A stretch of DNA of 64,000 bases from Dysidea avara (GCF_963678975.1 NC_089281.1:9325277-9389276); one strand, 5' to 3'; counted from the stretch's first letter, positions 34,354-47,732 are shown. Numbers and translations are program-made. The notes: generated by a model not told the origin, from the letters alone.

Positions 34354-34542
34354 GAGTATTACTGTATCAGCTAGTGTACCAGTTGAAGGGAGCAACCGAA
34401 GAAATCGTACGTAAAAGTATGTGCATGTGTGCATGCGATCATCTATATAGATACCATACATTGGTGAAGTCACCTAAGCTACCGGTTGGATGGGTTCCAT
34501 AGATTAATTTCATTAAAATTGTACATACAACCAAATGAATGA

Positions 34543-37500
34543 TCACGCAAACCCAAACCCCTCTGAACCTTCGTTAATCGCTAACATAAGGCAATGCTGA
34601 AATTGTTCATAAGAGTCATAGTCTGGCAAACACAGCTGATTGAAACTGCAAAATAAAAGCCACAACCATATGTTAGTAAATATGTGTACCATAACTGCAT
34701 ACCAGGTGTGGGCAGTAGGTAGCTGCCCATATGTCGGCGCAGGAGAGATCTGGAACTTTGGAGTAAGGTCTTTAAACCCCCCTGGAGGGAGCTGCGAACA
34801 ACCTGTTGTAAACTGTAGTAGCCTGGAGGAACAAATGTAATAAAATGTCATATAGCAACAAGAGTTAATTACCTTGCCATTTCTTCATGTGTAAAATTGC
34901 TAACTATGGTCCAAAACCATGAAATGACTTTGTTGAAAGAAGATCCTGCTCCATTTATGGCTGTATGTGATTTTAATTCATCAAAGTTGAAATCATTTGT
35001 GCCACATATTAATAGCTACACAAAGGACGCAACACTATTCATAACTACTTTTATATCTACACTTTTACCTCAAGTTCAGTCTCATCAAATATGGACAACA
35101 ATTCATCAGGTATGATGGAATTTAAACCTTAAAATATTCCAGGCATTGCAATGATCATACTGTATAAATATACTATCATATACTGTACCTTCTAAAAAGG
35201 AGTGTATTTCATCCTCAATTCTGTTGCACAATCTGTATTCAGCTAAGTGGTTGAGATAACTCATCTTATTTTCATTTGTGACTTCAATGTTTTGTCCATT
35301 TGGTACAAGTGGGATCATCTAATAGAGGAAGGATGTACTGTAGCTCTAAATACTAATGCTGATGTATTTATGGATGTATCCATGGATACGAACCAAGCAC
35401 TAAAATAGTTTATTTTTGTTGTATAGGGAAATCTATATTGAATACAGAATTCATCCAAGGTTTCTGCTTCAACAACCATGAAACTACCTATTTCCCTCCC
35501 ATATGCCATGGATACTAAGTAAACAGCTTTTCTTAGAAGTTACAATGAAACTTCCATCTCAACTACTGGCTTGGTGTATTATGGTGATTTATTAAATTAC
35601 TTTCTTGCTTACTTGTGGCTCACACCTGGAATCAGTATATTCCTCTTCAGCAAATACTTGACCAAGCCCAGCAATGTCATTATCCTTAATGTAGCACACC
35701 TTTGTTTTGTACAACTCTGGATCGTCACTCTCTAAGTACTAAAAGAAGGTAGCCTGAATAATAATTAGAGTACCAATACTTGGAATTACCTTGTAATTGA
35801 CTTTTAGTCCAATTATTTGAGCTAGAAAAGAACGAGCAAATCTTGCTTTCACTAACAGCGGACTGGAAACAGCTGATTCGTATAGACATTTACCAACAAG
35901 GCAACCAGCAAATTTATAATATTTCAGTTTTAAACCACTGACTCTGCATCGATTTGGCAGAACCTAAAGTGATACATATTCACAAGTAATCATGTATATC
36001 ATTAGACTAACCAAAGCTTGGTGGTCGTCCTTAAATCTGTGAAACAGTTTGTTAGAACAGTCAAAACATTTCACTGACAAGAGTTCGAAAAATTCTCTAC
36101 TCACTCCTCCCCAGTCCAGCCCTGAAAGGAACAAAATTAAAATCTGTAATTTGTTAGTTAGTAAATGGCTTTGGTATAAACTGTGTATGAAGTAAATGAC
36201 TGGAAAGCGAAACACTGTAGAGCTTTCAAAAAATATACTTCACCAAGAACTGCAGGATGATTAAGTATGACATAGGTCCGATCCACCACCTCACACACTT
36301 ATTTCTAAAGTGGAAATGATATGTAACGGAGTTACTTAGGGATGATGTAATAGTAAGGTGTGGTGGTCACAGCTTGCATTAGCTGACACAATATGCGTGG
36401 CTCTGTGACTGACTATCATTGTCATCCATTACGTCATAATGATCGCACAATCAGTTGCGTTTGGTAAAACCGTACGATTTTTATTAGAATATGAATACTA
36501 ACTATGGCCATTGTAACATTAATGGTAGTTACTAAGGTGCTGTTTAGTTTAGTGGCCATTGCTTGGTGAGTAGGACAAACTCCATACTCTAAAATTCATA
36601 TAGCTAAAACAAGTTGTTTACATTTACCCTGACTACTGCTCTATGTACATGCAGTGCAACATTATCTGCCTACTCACAGAATTTATAACAACATGCAAAA
36701 CTGTGATGTAAACATTGCAGCTCCTTAACAACACTACTCTGTGACACATTAATGATTTTCGTCCTTCAGGAATTGACTAGGGGTTCTTATACAGTAAAAC
36801 CTCTCTAATCTGATACCTCTGTAGTGCCAGAATACCACCCACTATAATCTGACATAGTTTTCTACCTTGATGACATCCTCACTAATCTGACACAATTTTT
36901 TGTCTCAATGAGCGTCAAATTATAGAGCTTTCACTGTAGTTTCATGGCTGGATTTATTGTCACTGTTGTCTGCATATGGTGTGTACAAACAGCAGAATGA
37001 CTTTTTGTAATCTATACTCACATGTAACTATATTGCAAATGATACCTTAACACACAATTTAGGTACTTGGCAGTTATACAGTAGCTCAACAATGTACTAA
37101 GTAGTGACAGGCTTAGCTAGTACATTTATAAAGGAAACTTCTTTAATTTTGTCTTATCTCCCATGTATCAATGAACACTCTTAACTTTAGGGGTTGTATT
37201 TTGTACTAAGTATAGATACCTTCTTCTCCTCTGAATTTGATGACAAATTTCTTCCTCCAGTCAGAAAACTTGAAATGTTCAGTTGCCTTTATAGCCTGCA
37301 CAATTACAGCACTAATATATAGTAACCTTCACTCAACCAATACACATACATCGTTTAGGAGATTAGTGCGTCTAACTTCGATGGTTTTTTCATCACGAGC
37401 AGACTTACTAAGCTGACAAACCTCTTTGTAGAAATAACTCTGTTTGTCTTGAAATTTCTCTGAACCTCCTAAGCATACAACAGATATATGACATTGACTC

Positions 37501-40500
37501 GATCTAATGTACTGTATGAGCAATAGTAGTACAATGATACTGGGAATTTAAGTTCCATTTGAAAACTAGTGTTTTTGAGGTGAGCTATTGACATCATCAC
37601 AAAGATGACTTATTTTGTGATGAAGATAGTTTACACTGATTGAATATGTGACACCTTGGGACTAACCAAAAAGTGTCAGGTCAGTTCACATGATAAGGGG
37701 GACCATTACCAAGTGTCCCTATTATGCAGGTGTCGTCATTTCAAGTGATTAACAGGTTCCACACCCATTATGGTTATCTATGGGATATGCATCAGAATTA
37801 ATATGTCTACCTACAGTACAGTACAATTGGTTTTATACTAAGGCTTACCAACATTACTTAGAATATACTTGGAGAAAGTTGCAGCAATGATCAACCTATC
37901 TTTGGAAGATAAAGTGACTGGTGGACGATAACCATCATCTATCTTGAACATATCACCTTCACAGAACTCAAACTACACACATGAGATAGCTATAACAGTA
38001 ATACATAAGTCATGCTTCTTACGGTTGTAAGAGGGCACACACGAGATGCAAATACCCTCTTTTTAGGAATATACAGCAATAACAGTTTCATGTATTCTTT
38101 GATCTGCAGTTGCTGGAAAGAGAGAGACAGATGAAGTATGAGACATTGATTAATCTATTGTCAAGCATGGCTTACAGTACACTTCCAATGTGATTGCAGT
38201 GTAAAGGCTGCATGCTAAATTGATATACATAGCTATAGCTTCGGAAACGGTTATCATAAAACATATTTCCATGCACCTTGACAGTCAACGATGTTAGTAG
38301 TTTCATTTGCTGATGACAATAACTAACAAGTGCAAGAAAAATTAGGAATTTTAAGGTTGATCAGGGATCATAGGGAAAAAAAAGTAGTGAAACAAGAAGC
38401 TATACTAGTAGACATTTAATCCCTAATTTAGTCTAAGTGTCCACTAGTATATCTTCGGGTATAGGCAACCTCCCTTGTTTCACTACTCTTTTTTCTTATG
38501 ATCCCTAGTTGAATAAAAATTCTGTAGCTACCTATTGGATGACAACTCATTTATTCTCAGTATCCAATTTCCTGGGCTTTGCACGATGTGGTCATGGATT
38601 TCACATTGTTCACAAGTGCAATTCTTAGAATGTAGCCCTCACTGGTGAAGAGGATGGAGAATAATACTTGGCATGAATAAGACTGCCGCCATAAAAAAAA
38701 AACAATAAATAAAGCAATGGCAGCAGTAGTACAGCAATAAAGGTATGAGTTCTTTACTGAACAAGTACACAGAAAAATTTGGAAATTTCAACTAGAGTAG
38801 GGACCATAACACATCGATAAAAAGTACTGAAAAAAGCTGGAGTAGTGCACGATATTATTTCACAGTAAAACTATAAGAAGTGTTTTACATCCCTACTGTG
38901 CTCAAGATACCATAATGGAAATGCACAGTAGGGATATAACACTTATAGTTTTACTATGAATTAATGTCGTGTGCTACTCCAGCTTGTTTCAGTACTTTGT
39001 ATCGATGTGTTATGGTCCCTACTCTAGTTGAAATTTCCAAATTTTTCTGTGTACTTGTTTGTTAACTTTTTTTTTTCAAATAATAATTATGACTGGTGAA
39101 CCCACGCATACCGCATCTGAAATGGCGCCGTGCACCCCAATTATTGTCTGAAAAGTGAAGTATCCATTACGCTTCGTTGTCAGCTATGTTCAACCCGTTA
39201 CCAGGCATTTCGAATCAAGAACTGTTGGAAAAGCACCTCTGCAATCCATGCATACCGAAAGAAAGAAATGGTGCCACGCCCCCCAGTTATATCAATTATC
39301 GTCTGAAAAGTGAAGTATCCATTACGCTTCATTGTCAGCTATGTTCAACCCGTTACACAGCAGTATGAATCAAGAACTGTTTGAAAAGCACCTCTAATAT
39401 CAAAATAGCCACTATGACAAATACGGACGATTTCCATTACGAAGGGAAGCCACCATGTGCTATCGCCAAATCAACACTTTTCGCTGTCAGCAAAGATGAA
39501 TGGAGGACACTGGTAAGTCCATGAAGAATGCATTCATTGCATGTACTGTGGTATGCCAAAAGGCACCTGTCGGGCCAAAGCGATGTCAAACAGTGAAAAA
39601 ATCAAGCCCATAGCCTTAGCCGTTATCAAGTTACGCTTGTCTGAAGGCATCAGTCAGTCAGTCAGTTACTTACTTACTACTCAGTCAGTAGAAAATTTCG
39701 TTAAATAAATTACTTTTAGCAACTTGTTGAAAACGTTTTGGGTCGATCTGAAAGCTTGTTTGGGCTTAGTTTCACCTAACCAATACTGCCTGATCGTCGT
39801 TAGGGGAAATTGAGGCTGTTCTTGGGTGATATTATTTCGTGGGCCACGCCCACTCCTTTGTGGTCCCTACTATACACTACTATCATAGTGTATGATATAG
39901 AAACTGTGACCTACACAAAATGGTTGTCCATGGGAGGTCTTTTTTCCCAAGCAATATATGAACCTACTTCTAATCTGCATTGCTTTTACCTTTGGAGATA
40001 TGTAACAGTAAACTTTCTTATCCTTGTGATCATCTGTTATCATCCTTGCTTCAAACCACAAGTTGTGACTTCTCTTTGCAATGAACTTGTCCACCTTGTT
40101 CATATCTTCAGCTACAAATAGTGTGCAACAAAACATAACACCTGTACACGACCTGTACACATATGTACACTACTAACCAGTAAGACTGATCAACTTGAAC
40201 CATGCTGGTCCAATCCTTTCATTGTTATACTTTACTCGTCCAACATAAAAGCCAACTTGCTCCACCTTCAAGAATAAGTCATATTTAGAGGCAGCATTCA
40301 TGTCAGCAAAGAATTCTGGATTAATCATAGCTCCATTGTAACCATTCTATAAGATAAAATGATGTCATAAAACAATGTACCCAAAACTGTATACAATTTT
40401 GTGGTCAAGTGATCCAATTATGCATATAATTGGTGGTAGCATGCATATACATAGTTGATCATTATGATCATTAATCATCCTCAGCAATAACCAATTGATT

Positions 40501-41338
40501 TACTGATTTTTGCATAACTGACCCTTACTCATGCAGTGAAATTCTGACTGGTGTATCTCTATAGGCTCATTTCATGCATGGGGACCCAAAGTCCCTTGAT
40601 CTTGACAGTTGGCATTTGCCCATAGTAAATCATACTAGGTACTGTACAGTAGATAGGAATAAAAGTTCTAACCAGCACAAACACACACACACACTACAAA
40701 CAGTTTACCTTTCTTATTTCAATGTCTAACTTTGACTGATCAACAGTGGCAGTATTTCCAAAACAGTCTTTAGCTTCAATCGCAATAGTGTGATATAAGC
40801 CAGCAATTAATACTATTGTATTACTAAAGCGTAAAAAAACTGTCTTGCTTGAATCAAGTGGACCTAGAAAACAGCAAATAATATTATAAACTTAGCACAC
40901 TCCATATAACACTCACCAGCTAAATATTTTCTAGTGAAAGGAGAACCCACTATATGTCTGTTACTGACTTTAAGCTGCACAGTATACTGTCCTGACAATC
41001 TAGTTGTGAAAGAAATTGTCGCTTCATCACTCTCAACAAGTGTAGAAGGCTCCACAGCATGAGAAATTTCTGTAGCTGTTGGTTTGTGCTTAATGAGGCA
41101 CACAAACTTGTCAGAGTGAGCCAATTTGTATGGATTTCCATTTCTGTTTTTAAACTAGGAGATATAATACACATCCTAAAATAACAGCATGTAAACCAGC
41201 CACTCCAACAAAGTTATTTAACCATGCTGAACAATTTGCTCTCTCCAGTGGTAGTTTACTCAGCTCTCTGTCATAACCAGTTAAGTTACATCGTACCACT
41301 AAGTATATAAACAGCAACAATCTAATGCTTCTATACAT
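34543..41338 (-). CDS. AREL1: AREL1-type E3 ubiquitin ligase (filamin-like repeat plus HECT), 17 exons
   Basis: Exons 41338-41210, 41154-40917, 40863-40709, 40346-40178, 40111-39990, 38112-38023, 37972-37849, 37468-37350, 37295-37220, 36121-36012, 35963-35790, 35738-35613, 35318-35189, 35127-35069, 35015-34873, 34822-34703 and 34645-34543 sum to 2187 bases in one frame: 728 residues (vertebrate AREL1 about 820). Order: N-terminal hydrophobic segment (RLLLFIYLVV); filamin-like region (SGQYTVQLKVSNRHIVGSPF); linker with VYCYISPK; HECT domain from LDWGGVSREFFELL. The C-lobe has LPPGGF, then LPTAHTC, whose Cys (split across the 34703/34645 junction) is the expected ubiquitin-thioester residue, and ends EGFGFA. 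The family ubiquitinates IAP-antagonist proteins and restrains apoptosis in mammals; the role here is inferred. The first intron is 55 bases. The gene looks intact. Confidence 0.93.
36790..36938. mobile_element. Pogo/Tigger-like MITE in an AREL1 intron
   Basis: CAGTAAAACCTCTCTAATCTG at 36792 and an inverted end AGAGCTTTCACTG finishing at 36936, flanked by TA on both sides. Typical of pogo-type non-autonomous elements. Confidence 0.6.
38356..38514. repeat. Foldback repeat in an AREL1 intron
   Basis: TCAGGGATCATAGG, poly-A and AGTAGTGAAACAAG on the left are mirrored by CTTGTTTCACTACT, poly-T and TTATGATCCCTAG on the right. The centre contains TAGTAGACATTTAATCCCTAA, linking it to 672-825. Confidence 0.75.
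38761..39058. repeat. Long palindrome in an AREL1 intron
   Basis: ACAAGTACACAGAAAAATTT at 38761 returns inverted at 39039-39058. Arms of about 135 bases are nearly complementary throughout, with a short centre around 38901-38924. Transcribed as intron RNA it would form a long hairpin. Confidence 0.88.
39080..39895 (+). repeat. Interspersed repeat A, copy 3
   Basis: Fullest copy: ATTATGACTGGTGAACCC start, a roughly 150-base internal direct duplication (GTGAAGTATCCATTACGCTT at about 39158 and again at 39310), the GTCA run at 39650, GTCGATCTGAAAGC, and an end at CCCTACTATACACTACTATC. It occupies most of the 1.9-kb AREL1 intron together with the palindrome. Confidence 0.7.
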
Positions 41339-41600
41339 TCAGATCTCTGTACACTAAAATCATTTGGCAGCTTGAAGATCTATTTATTATTTATTTATTT
41401 TACATTTTATCTAGGACTGTGTCACATACAACCAAGTACATGTGCCAACGGGACAACCTAACACCAGGGCAAGGCATATACAGTGTGTAGCTACCATACT
41501 GTTCAAGAGAATATAATACGTAATAATACCTACAGTAGTATGAAAAAGATAGTGTTGTTTTAGTAAGGACTTTTAGTTTTAGCTAGTCATGGCCATTTTC
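41339..41600. promoter_or_regulatory. Upstream region of the AREL1 gene
   Basis: About 260 bases between the AREL1 start codon and the nearest DIRS terminal sequence, so any promoter must be compact or lie in or beyond the retroelement. No TATA or other motif can be assigned. It carries the repeat fragment shared with 11600-11650. Confidence 0.3.
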
Positions 41601-41796
41601 ATCAATAATTACATTTTATGAGATTCGCTGCATATAACACTGGTATTTCTTTTGCAAACACACAAAATACAGCAATTTGTAGCTCTATTATACTCTATAA
41701 AAAAGAAATAGTTCATTAATACGGTCAATCCTTTCAAACTGCAGCGGCTGCCAGGTTATCCTGCATTTTTCTTTTGCTGCACAACATTTGTAGCTC

Positions 41797-42780
41797 GTGA
41801 AGATGGTGAGCCAAGTGGTGGATGATAACACCTCGCAAGACCCTCTGGTGGACGAACAGCTTCAGAATACAGACGGAGATGATATTCTCAAGGACCTGAT
41901 GAAGCGTTCGGAGATTCTAAAGAAGCTCGGACTTCCTGACCCTTCCGTCCTGACCCCTAGTGGGAAGGATACAGGTGGAGGTGGTCTTCTACCACAAATG
42001 TGGTGCCCCTTTCCAATGTTTGCACCTTGGAACCTGGCATTTGGCGCAAGCATGGCGGGCCCTCACATGGAGGGATCTTCTCAACAGCAACTCGCCCCCA
42101 GTTCTGGTGACACAGATCTAGAGACCGGTAAGGATCCTAAGTCTGTCAACGAAGACCTTGTGGGACTCCTAGACAACAGCGAAGCCTTGGAGTTTGTGGA
42201 ATTCGACCCCACAGTCAAAGCGCCATTGCTTGGACCCCGTCAGAGATGATGGTTAGTTTCTTAAAGAAAATATTTACGTAACTGTTGTCTGCCTGACAGC
42301 AAAAGGAATGAGATCCTTAGCGACTTCCCAAAGCCAAACACCCCAGTCCTTGTGGTCCCAATACTAGACAATGACATTGTCAAGCAGCTCAAGAGCAATG
42401 GGAAGGACCCCCATTATGGCCAGGAGAAAGTTATGTACAAGCTGCAGGAGGCTCTCTTGGATGTGTCGGGACCCCTCATGTGTCTCTGGTCAGACCTAAC
42501 CAATCCCCAGGCTGAGGTATCCAAGAAGGAAACTTTGCTACTCACCCAATGTGCCCTTGTCCTCCTTGGGAGTCCATCAAATGCCGTCAACTTGGAGAGA
42601 TGAAAGATAGCATTCGCCAGGATTAACGCCAATCTAAAGGCACTAGCCACAGAGAAGAGGGAGGACCAGTTGTTTGGACCTGGCTTCCTGGAGAAAGCCT
42701 CAAGAGACCCAGAAAGCTTTGGCCAAAGTCTTCATAGAGCAGGCATCTCACAAGAGAGCCTGGAATGATGACAAGACAGA
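41797..42780 (+). pseudogene. DIRS gag-like remnant
   Basis: Frame 41797-42249 (KMVSQVVDDNTS..., with DDILKDLMKRSEILKKLG) is followed after a frame change by 42300-42603 (ILDNDIVKQLKSNGKDPHYG...LSVSG-type helical region), a stop at 42601 and further readable sequence to about 42780. The content and position fit the N-terminal gag of DIRS elements, but there is no zinc knuckle to anchor it. Confidence 0.6.
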
Positions 42781-43002
42781 CCTATGCTGTTTTTTAAAAA
42801 TCAAAAGGTGCCTCTGCACCAGCACCACACCAAGCCGTACAACAGGCCATACCAGCAATACAGGTCACATCAGCAGAAACCAAGAGGTCAACCCCCCTGC
42901 CGCTCGGCCCAAGCCAATCCCTCCAAATAAGTTTGCTAGGATCCTCTGTGAGCACAGTTTCACAGCCTGCACTACCACCAGCAGGCAGAGTAACCCACTG
43001 TT

Positions 43003-44480
43003 TTGCACAGCCGGGAACAGATAACCTCAGATACTTGGACGCTGGAGGTAGTGAAAGGATATCATCTGGAATTCTCCCATCCCCTGTTCCAGACTCTTCC
43101 ATCTCACACAATGGCCAAGTCACCTCCAGAACAACAGCTAATAGAGGAGGAGATACAGACACTGATACAGAAGCAGGCAGTGGTCAAGATCAACGCTAGG
43201 AAAGATCAGTACCTATCAGTGAGCATTTGCCAGGAACACTGACGATACCTCCGTTTCACATGGATGGGAAACACTTATGAAATCACGCCCTTGCCCTTCA
43301 GACTGACCAGTGCTCCAAGGGTTTTCACCAAGCTACAGAAACTTGTGATGGCCTGGACAGGGCTTAAGAACCGTCATCTACCTGGATGACCTGCTGATAA
43401 TGAACCAGTCATTGGTGATTCTACAATCCCAAGTGAACCACATAGTGTCACTACTGGAGTTGCTGGGCTTCACTATCAACAGGGAGAAATTCCAACCAGT
43501 GCCCTCCCAGCAGATCGGATTCCTGGGTTTTCAGGTGGACTCAGTGGCCATGAAGCTATTCCTCCCCAATGCAGCAGGTCCTGGAGCCTCTTGTCTCAAC
43601 AGACAGTATCCCTCAGAAGTCTCTCTCAGCTACTGGGAAAGATGTGTGATACTACCCTGGCAGTGTTCCCAGCACCACTATGGTACCGGAGTCTTTAGCA
43701 ACTGAAGATCCAGTCACTCAGATGGTCGTCATCGTATGACGACCTGGTGACCCTAGATCCACTCTATATAGAGAAGTTGAAGTGGTGGAGCTCCCAGCTA
43801 CATTTGTGGAATGGCAGAGATGTCCACCCCAAGGTACCAGACATGACAATAGACACAGATACCTCCCTGACAGGTTGGGGAGCAGTCTGCAACAGTGTGC
43901 GCATGGGAGGACTGTGGTCACCAGTGGAGAGGAGTCTCCACATCAACCATCTGGAGCTTCTAGTGGGCTCCTTTGCAGTGCAGTCCTTTACAAAAGACAA
44001 ACAGAACATACATGTCCACCATCGAATGGACAACAGCTTCTATGTCAGCAGGATTGGGGGGACCCACTCCCCAAGTCTAACCGAACAAGTCTGCCATCTA
44101 TGGTAGTGGTGTCTGCAGAGGAGAATAACCTTGTAGGCAGAGTATCTACCTGGAACAAGCAATTGGGTAGTGGACAGAGAGTCTCGCCTGGTACAGACCT
44201 CAGCAGAATGGAAACTAGACGAAGAGGTGTTCAGAAGCGTGTGCCAGATGTTTGGGCCATTTCAGGTGGATCTATTTGCTTCATGGCTCAACAACCAGCT
44301 AGAGAAATACGTGAGCTGGAGACCCGACCTCTTTGCTATGGCAACCAATGCACTACAGATCAGCCTGTCAGAGCTGATGGGCTATGCCTTTCCTCCATTT
44401 GTTCTGATAGCCTCCAGAAGATCAGAACAGAGAGGTGCACAGTGTTGTTGATAACTCCATGCTGGAGGACTCAACCATGA
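43003..44480 (+). pseudogene. DIRS reverse transcriptase / RNase H remnant
   Basis: Recognisable blocks in shifting frames: EEEIQTLIQKQAV (43135-43190), RYLRFTWMGNTYEITPLPF then GLTSAPRVFTK-type sequence (43246-43345), a polymerase-box region near 43375-43400 read through a frameshift, INREKFQPVPSQQIGFLGF (43480-43530), MTIDTDTSLTGWGAV (43846-43890) for RNase H, and FQVDLFASWLNNQLEKYVSWRPD (44262-44330). The order is that of DIRS pol. At least four stops or frameshifts; inactive. Confidence 0.8.
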
Positions 44481-44780
44481 TTCCCAGCCCTGCTGGAACT
44501 GCTTGTGGATCTTCCAATCCTCCTGCCCAAACACCAGAGCTTACAACAATCAACCGCATCCTCAGAAGACTCTTTGTCTTGCCGCCTGCAAAGTAACTGG
44601 AGACAACACACTTCAATCGGAGTTTCTGGGCAAGCTGCAGAGTTGCTGGCCGCAGGCTGGATCAAAGGAACCAACACAGCCTACCAATCAGGCTGAAAAC
44701 ATTGGTATAGTTGGTGTCATTCAAGGAAAGTCGATCCCATTTATTGTGGGATACAGCACCTTCTAGACTTTCTAACCGAA

Positions 44781-45530
44781 TTGTTTATGGATGGTCTTGA
44801 GTACCGCTCCATTGATGTCATCAGGTCGGCAGTCTCATCGACCCATGCACCTCTAGAGGGATCTCCCATAGGCCAGCACCCATTAGTTTCACAGCTTCTA
44901 AGGGGAATTTATAACTCCAGGCCTCTGAGACCCCGATACACTTGCACATGGGATGTTGACTTAGTGGTGCGACACCTCAAAGGATTGGGAAACAATGCTA
45001 ATTTGTCACTCAAGACACTATCAGGAAAGCTAACCCACCTGATGGCTTTAATCCTGGCTAGTAGAACGTCAGAACTGTAAGCGATGGACCTACGTTTCAT
45101 ATATTTCAGACCTGAAGGTGTGCTGTTTATGCTAGCTTCTCTGACTAAGAAGCGCAAAGTGGGCAGCTCCCCAAAGGAATGCTTCTTCAGAGCATTTACA
45201 GAAGATAGTAGCTTATGTGTGGTCCAATATCTTTGTCAGTATGAGACCATTTTGCCAGTTAACCCCAAACAATCCACAACCGCTTTCTCTTTTGTATGTA
45301 AAACCCCATAAACCAGTCACATCCCAACGGCTGGCTCATTGGATCAAGGAGATGCTATCAGGAGCAGGCATTGATACCAAGACATTCAAGGCATATTCAG
45401 TCAGAGGAACATCAAGTTCAGCAGCACTGAGGAAGGGTGTACAGATTAGTGATATCCTACAGACAGTAGACTAGTCAAAAATTCTACTTTCAAGTGATTT
45501 TACTACAGACCAGTCGCAGATGATGGCTAT
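44781..45530 (+). pseudogene. DIRS tyrosine recombinase remnant
   Basis: Reads HPLVSQLLRGIYNSRPLRPRY and DVDLVVRHLKGLGNN (44878-45000), ...LTHLMALILASRTSEL (45030-45078), then KPVTSQRLAHWIKEMLSGAG (45310-45370), the box YSVRGTSSSAALRKGVQISDIL (45396-45462) and FYYRP-like sequence shortly after. In active recombinases the box carries H-x-x-R; here the His is Tyr (YSVR). Stops at about 45078 and 45309. Inactive. Confidence 0.78.
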
Positions 45531-45776
45531 GCCTCCAAAGTGTTGAACTGACTGCGTCATCTCTGTGGTTGTATTTGTAATTGGTTTGTTGCTCCATGAC
45601 ATAATTATTCCTGTAAACAAATGTGTCTTTAATAAATGGTAACCGTTATGGTATATCTATGGTAACCGGATGGTTTATATGGTAGCCAAGATGGCATACA
45701 CAATTTTATGAATGGCACATGCTATTGCTAAGGTGGAGGGGAGGGGTTAAGGTTATTCTATGCAGAGGTACATTAC

Positions 45777-45882
<106 letters not shown>

Positions 45883-46269
45883 ATTATTTTCACATGCCTT
45901 GTAATGTGTATGTGTGATTAATAAGGTGAGTTTCTTGCAGGGGTTTTGAAGTCTACCAGTGTTACATGCAGCGAATCTCACAAAATGTAATTGTTGATTT
46001 GACAAGGGTCCAAAGGGCCTGAAGTTAAATCATGATTACATGAGTGAAATGAGCAAATGTGACACTGCCCTCCCTGCCCACATGAATGGACCCTCAGTGT
46101 TAACATTGCTCATTCATCTCTTGCAGACCTGCCTCACTCTCACATTGCAGGCAGCGAAAAGGTCAAAGCGGGATAATCTGGCGGCTGCCACAGTTTGAGA
46201 GGATTGACCGTTTTGATGAACTATTTCTTTTTTTTTATAGAGTGTAATAGAACTACGAATTGCCAGGAG

Positions 46270-47710
46270 TTTTAGTTAAATATAGTCATAGCTAGTTTCT
46301 TCAATGATTTTAGTTTTAGTTATAGTAATTCTTCTTAATTAATTTTAGTTACAAATTTAGTTATTGTTATATTGTCTGTGTCGTTTTAGTTTTAGTTAAG
46401 AACATGAAAACATTTTAGTTTTAGTTATAGTTTTAGTCGTGCAAAAGAAAATCTTTTAGTTTTAGTATCTTTCTCAATTCTTTTTAGTTTTAGATTTAGA
46501 CTGTGGTTCGGCTCATTTACAGGTTTACTAATTCACTTAGTCACCTCACATGCTCATTTAGTCACCTCACATGTTCACTTAGTCACCCACCCTCAAGCAA
46601 TTTTGTACATGATAAATAATTAAAACACGAAAGGTACATTGGAGTACTTGATAATACCGTAAAACAATTCTTCTCCGTGTTCTGCGAATAATTCTGGACA
46701 AATAGTAGACTAAGCGGCGTATCTACTGTAGCTCTAGCCGTTACTCTGGTTACCGGTTGAATAATTATTTTTGTGGGCGTTGTAAGGACTTCAGGAAGAA
46801 ACCATTCCGCTGTTCTGCATTGCTCTTTCACCCCACCCTAATGCTCTGGCTATAAAGGTATGTAAACCATAGTCTAAATAAGTTAGACACCACAACCAAT
46901 GGGAACTAAGTGATTTAGTCACCCCTCTGGCCCTTAGTAGCGCCCTTGCTGTGCTCGGGATGCTACAGCCTCGGGCCATCGGGGTTACTAAATCGCTTAG
47001 TTCCCTTGGTCTTGGTGTCTAACTATTATTTAGTTTTGGTAAATTATTAAAAACAGATTTAGTTTTAGTTATAATATGGATTTGCTTTAGTTATAGTTTT
47101 AGGTAACTACAACATATTTGTCTTACTAAAAGTACTTTTAGACTATGATATAGCTCATTTAGAGGGTTACTAAATCACTTAGTCACCTGACATGCTCATT
47201 TAGTCACCTACACATGTTCATTTAGTAACCCGCCCTCAGGCAATTTTGTACGGGAAAAATAATTATAACACGAAAGGTACACTGGAGTACTTGATAATAC
47301 TGTAATACAATTCTTCTCCGTGTTCTGCGAATTATTCTGGAGAAATAGTAGACTAAGCGGCATATCTACTATAGCTCTAGCTGTTACTCTGGTTACCGGT
47401 CGAATAATTATTTTTGTGGGCGCTGTAAGGACTTCAGGAAGAAACCGTTCTGCTGTTCTGCATTGCTCTTTCACCCCACCCTAATGCTCTGGCTATAAAG
47501 GTATGTACTTTAAACCATAGTCTAAATAAGTTAGACACCGCGACCAACGGGAACTAAGCGATTTAGTAACCCCTCTGGCCCTTAGTAGCGCCCTCGCTGC
47601 GCTCGGGACGCTACAGCCTCGGGCCATCAGGGTTACTAAATCGCTTAGTTCCCTTGGTCTTGGTGTCTAACTATTATTTAGTTTTAGTTATAGTTAATTA
47701 AAACAACACT
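46270..47710. repeat. Tandem duplicate of a ~645-bp unit with TTTTAGTTATAG tracts and palindromes
   Basis: The unit from about 46510 to 47045 recurs at about 47155-47690 with high similarity (for example CCTCAAGCAATTTTGTA at 46591 and CCTCAGGCAATTTTGTA at 47234). Each unit ends in a palindrome (46882-47023, 47530-47671) with ends GTTAGACACC and a GC-rich centre (GCGCTCGGGACGCTAC). Stretches of TTTTAGTTTTAGTTATAG precede both. Open frames here are repeat-derived. Confidence 0.85.
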
Positions 47711-47732
47711 AGAAACTGACTGCTATACTAAG

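Noticed and set aside
35315-35509. Open frame between AREL1 exons as an extra exon
   Set aside because: AREL1 homology passes directly from the exon ending 35613 to the one starting 35318, and including it would interrupt the HECT domain.
42794-43162. 122-residue minus-strand open frame
   Set aside because: Antisense to the DIRS gag-pol remnants.
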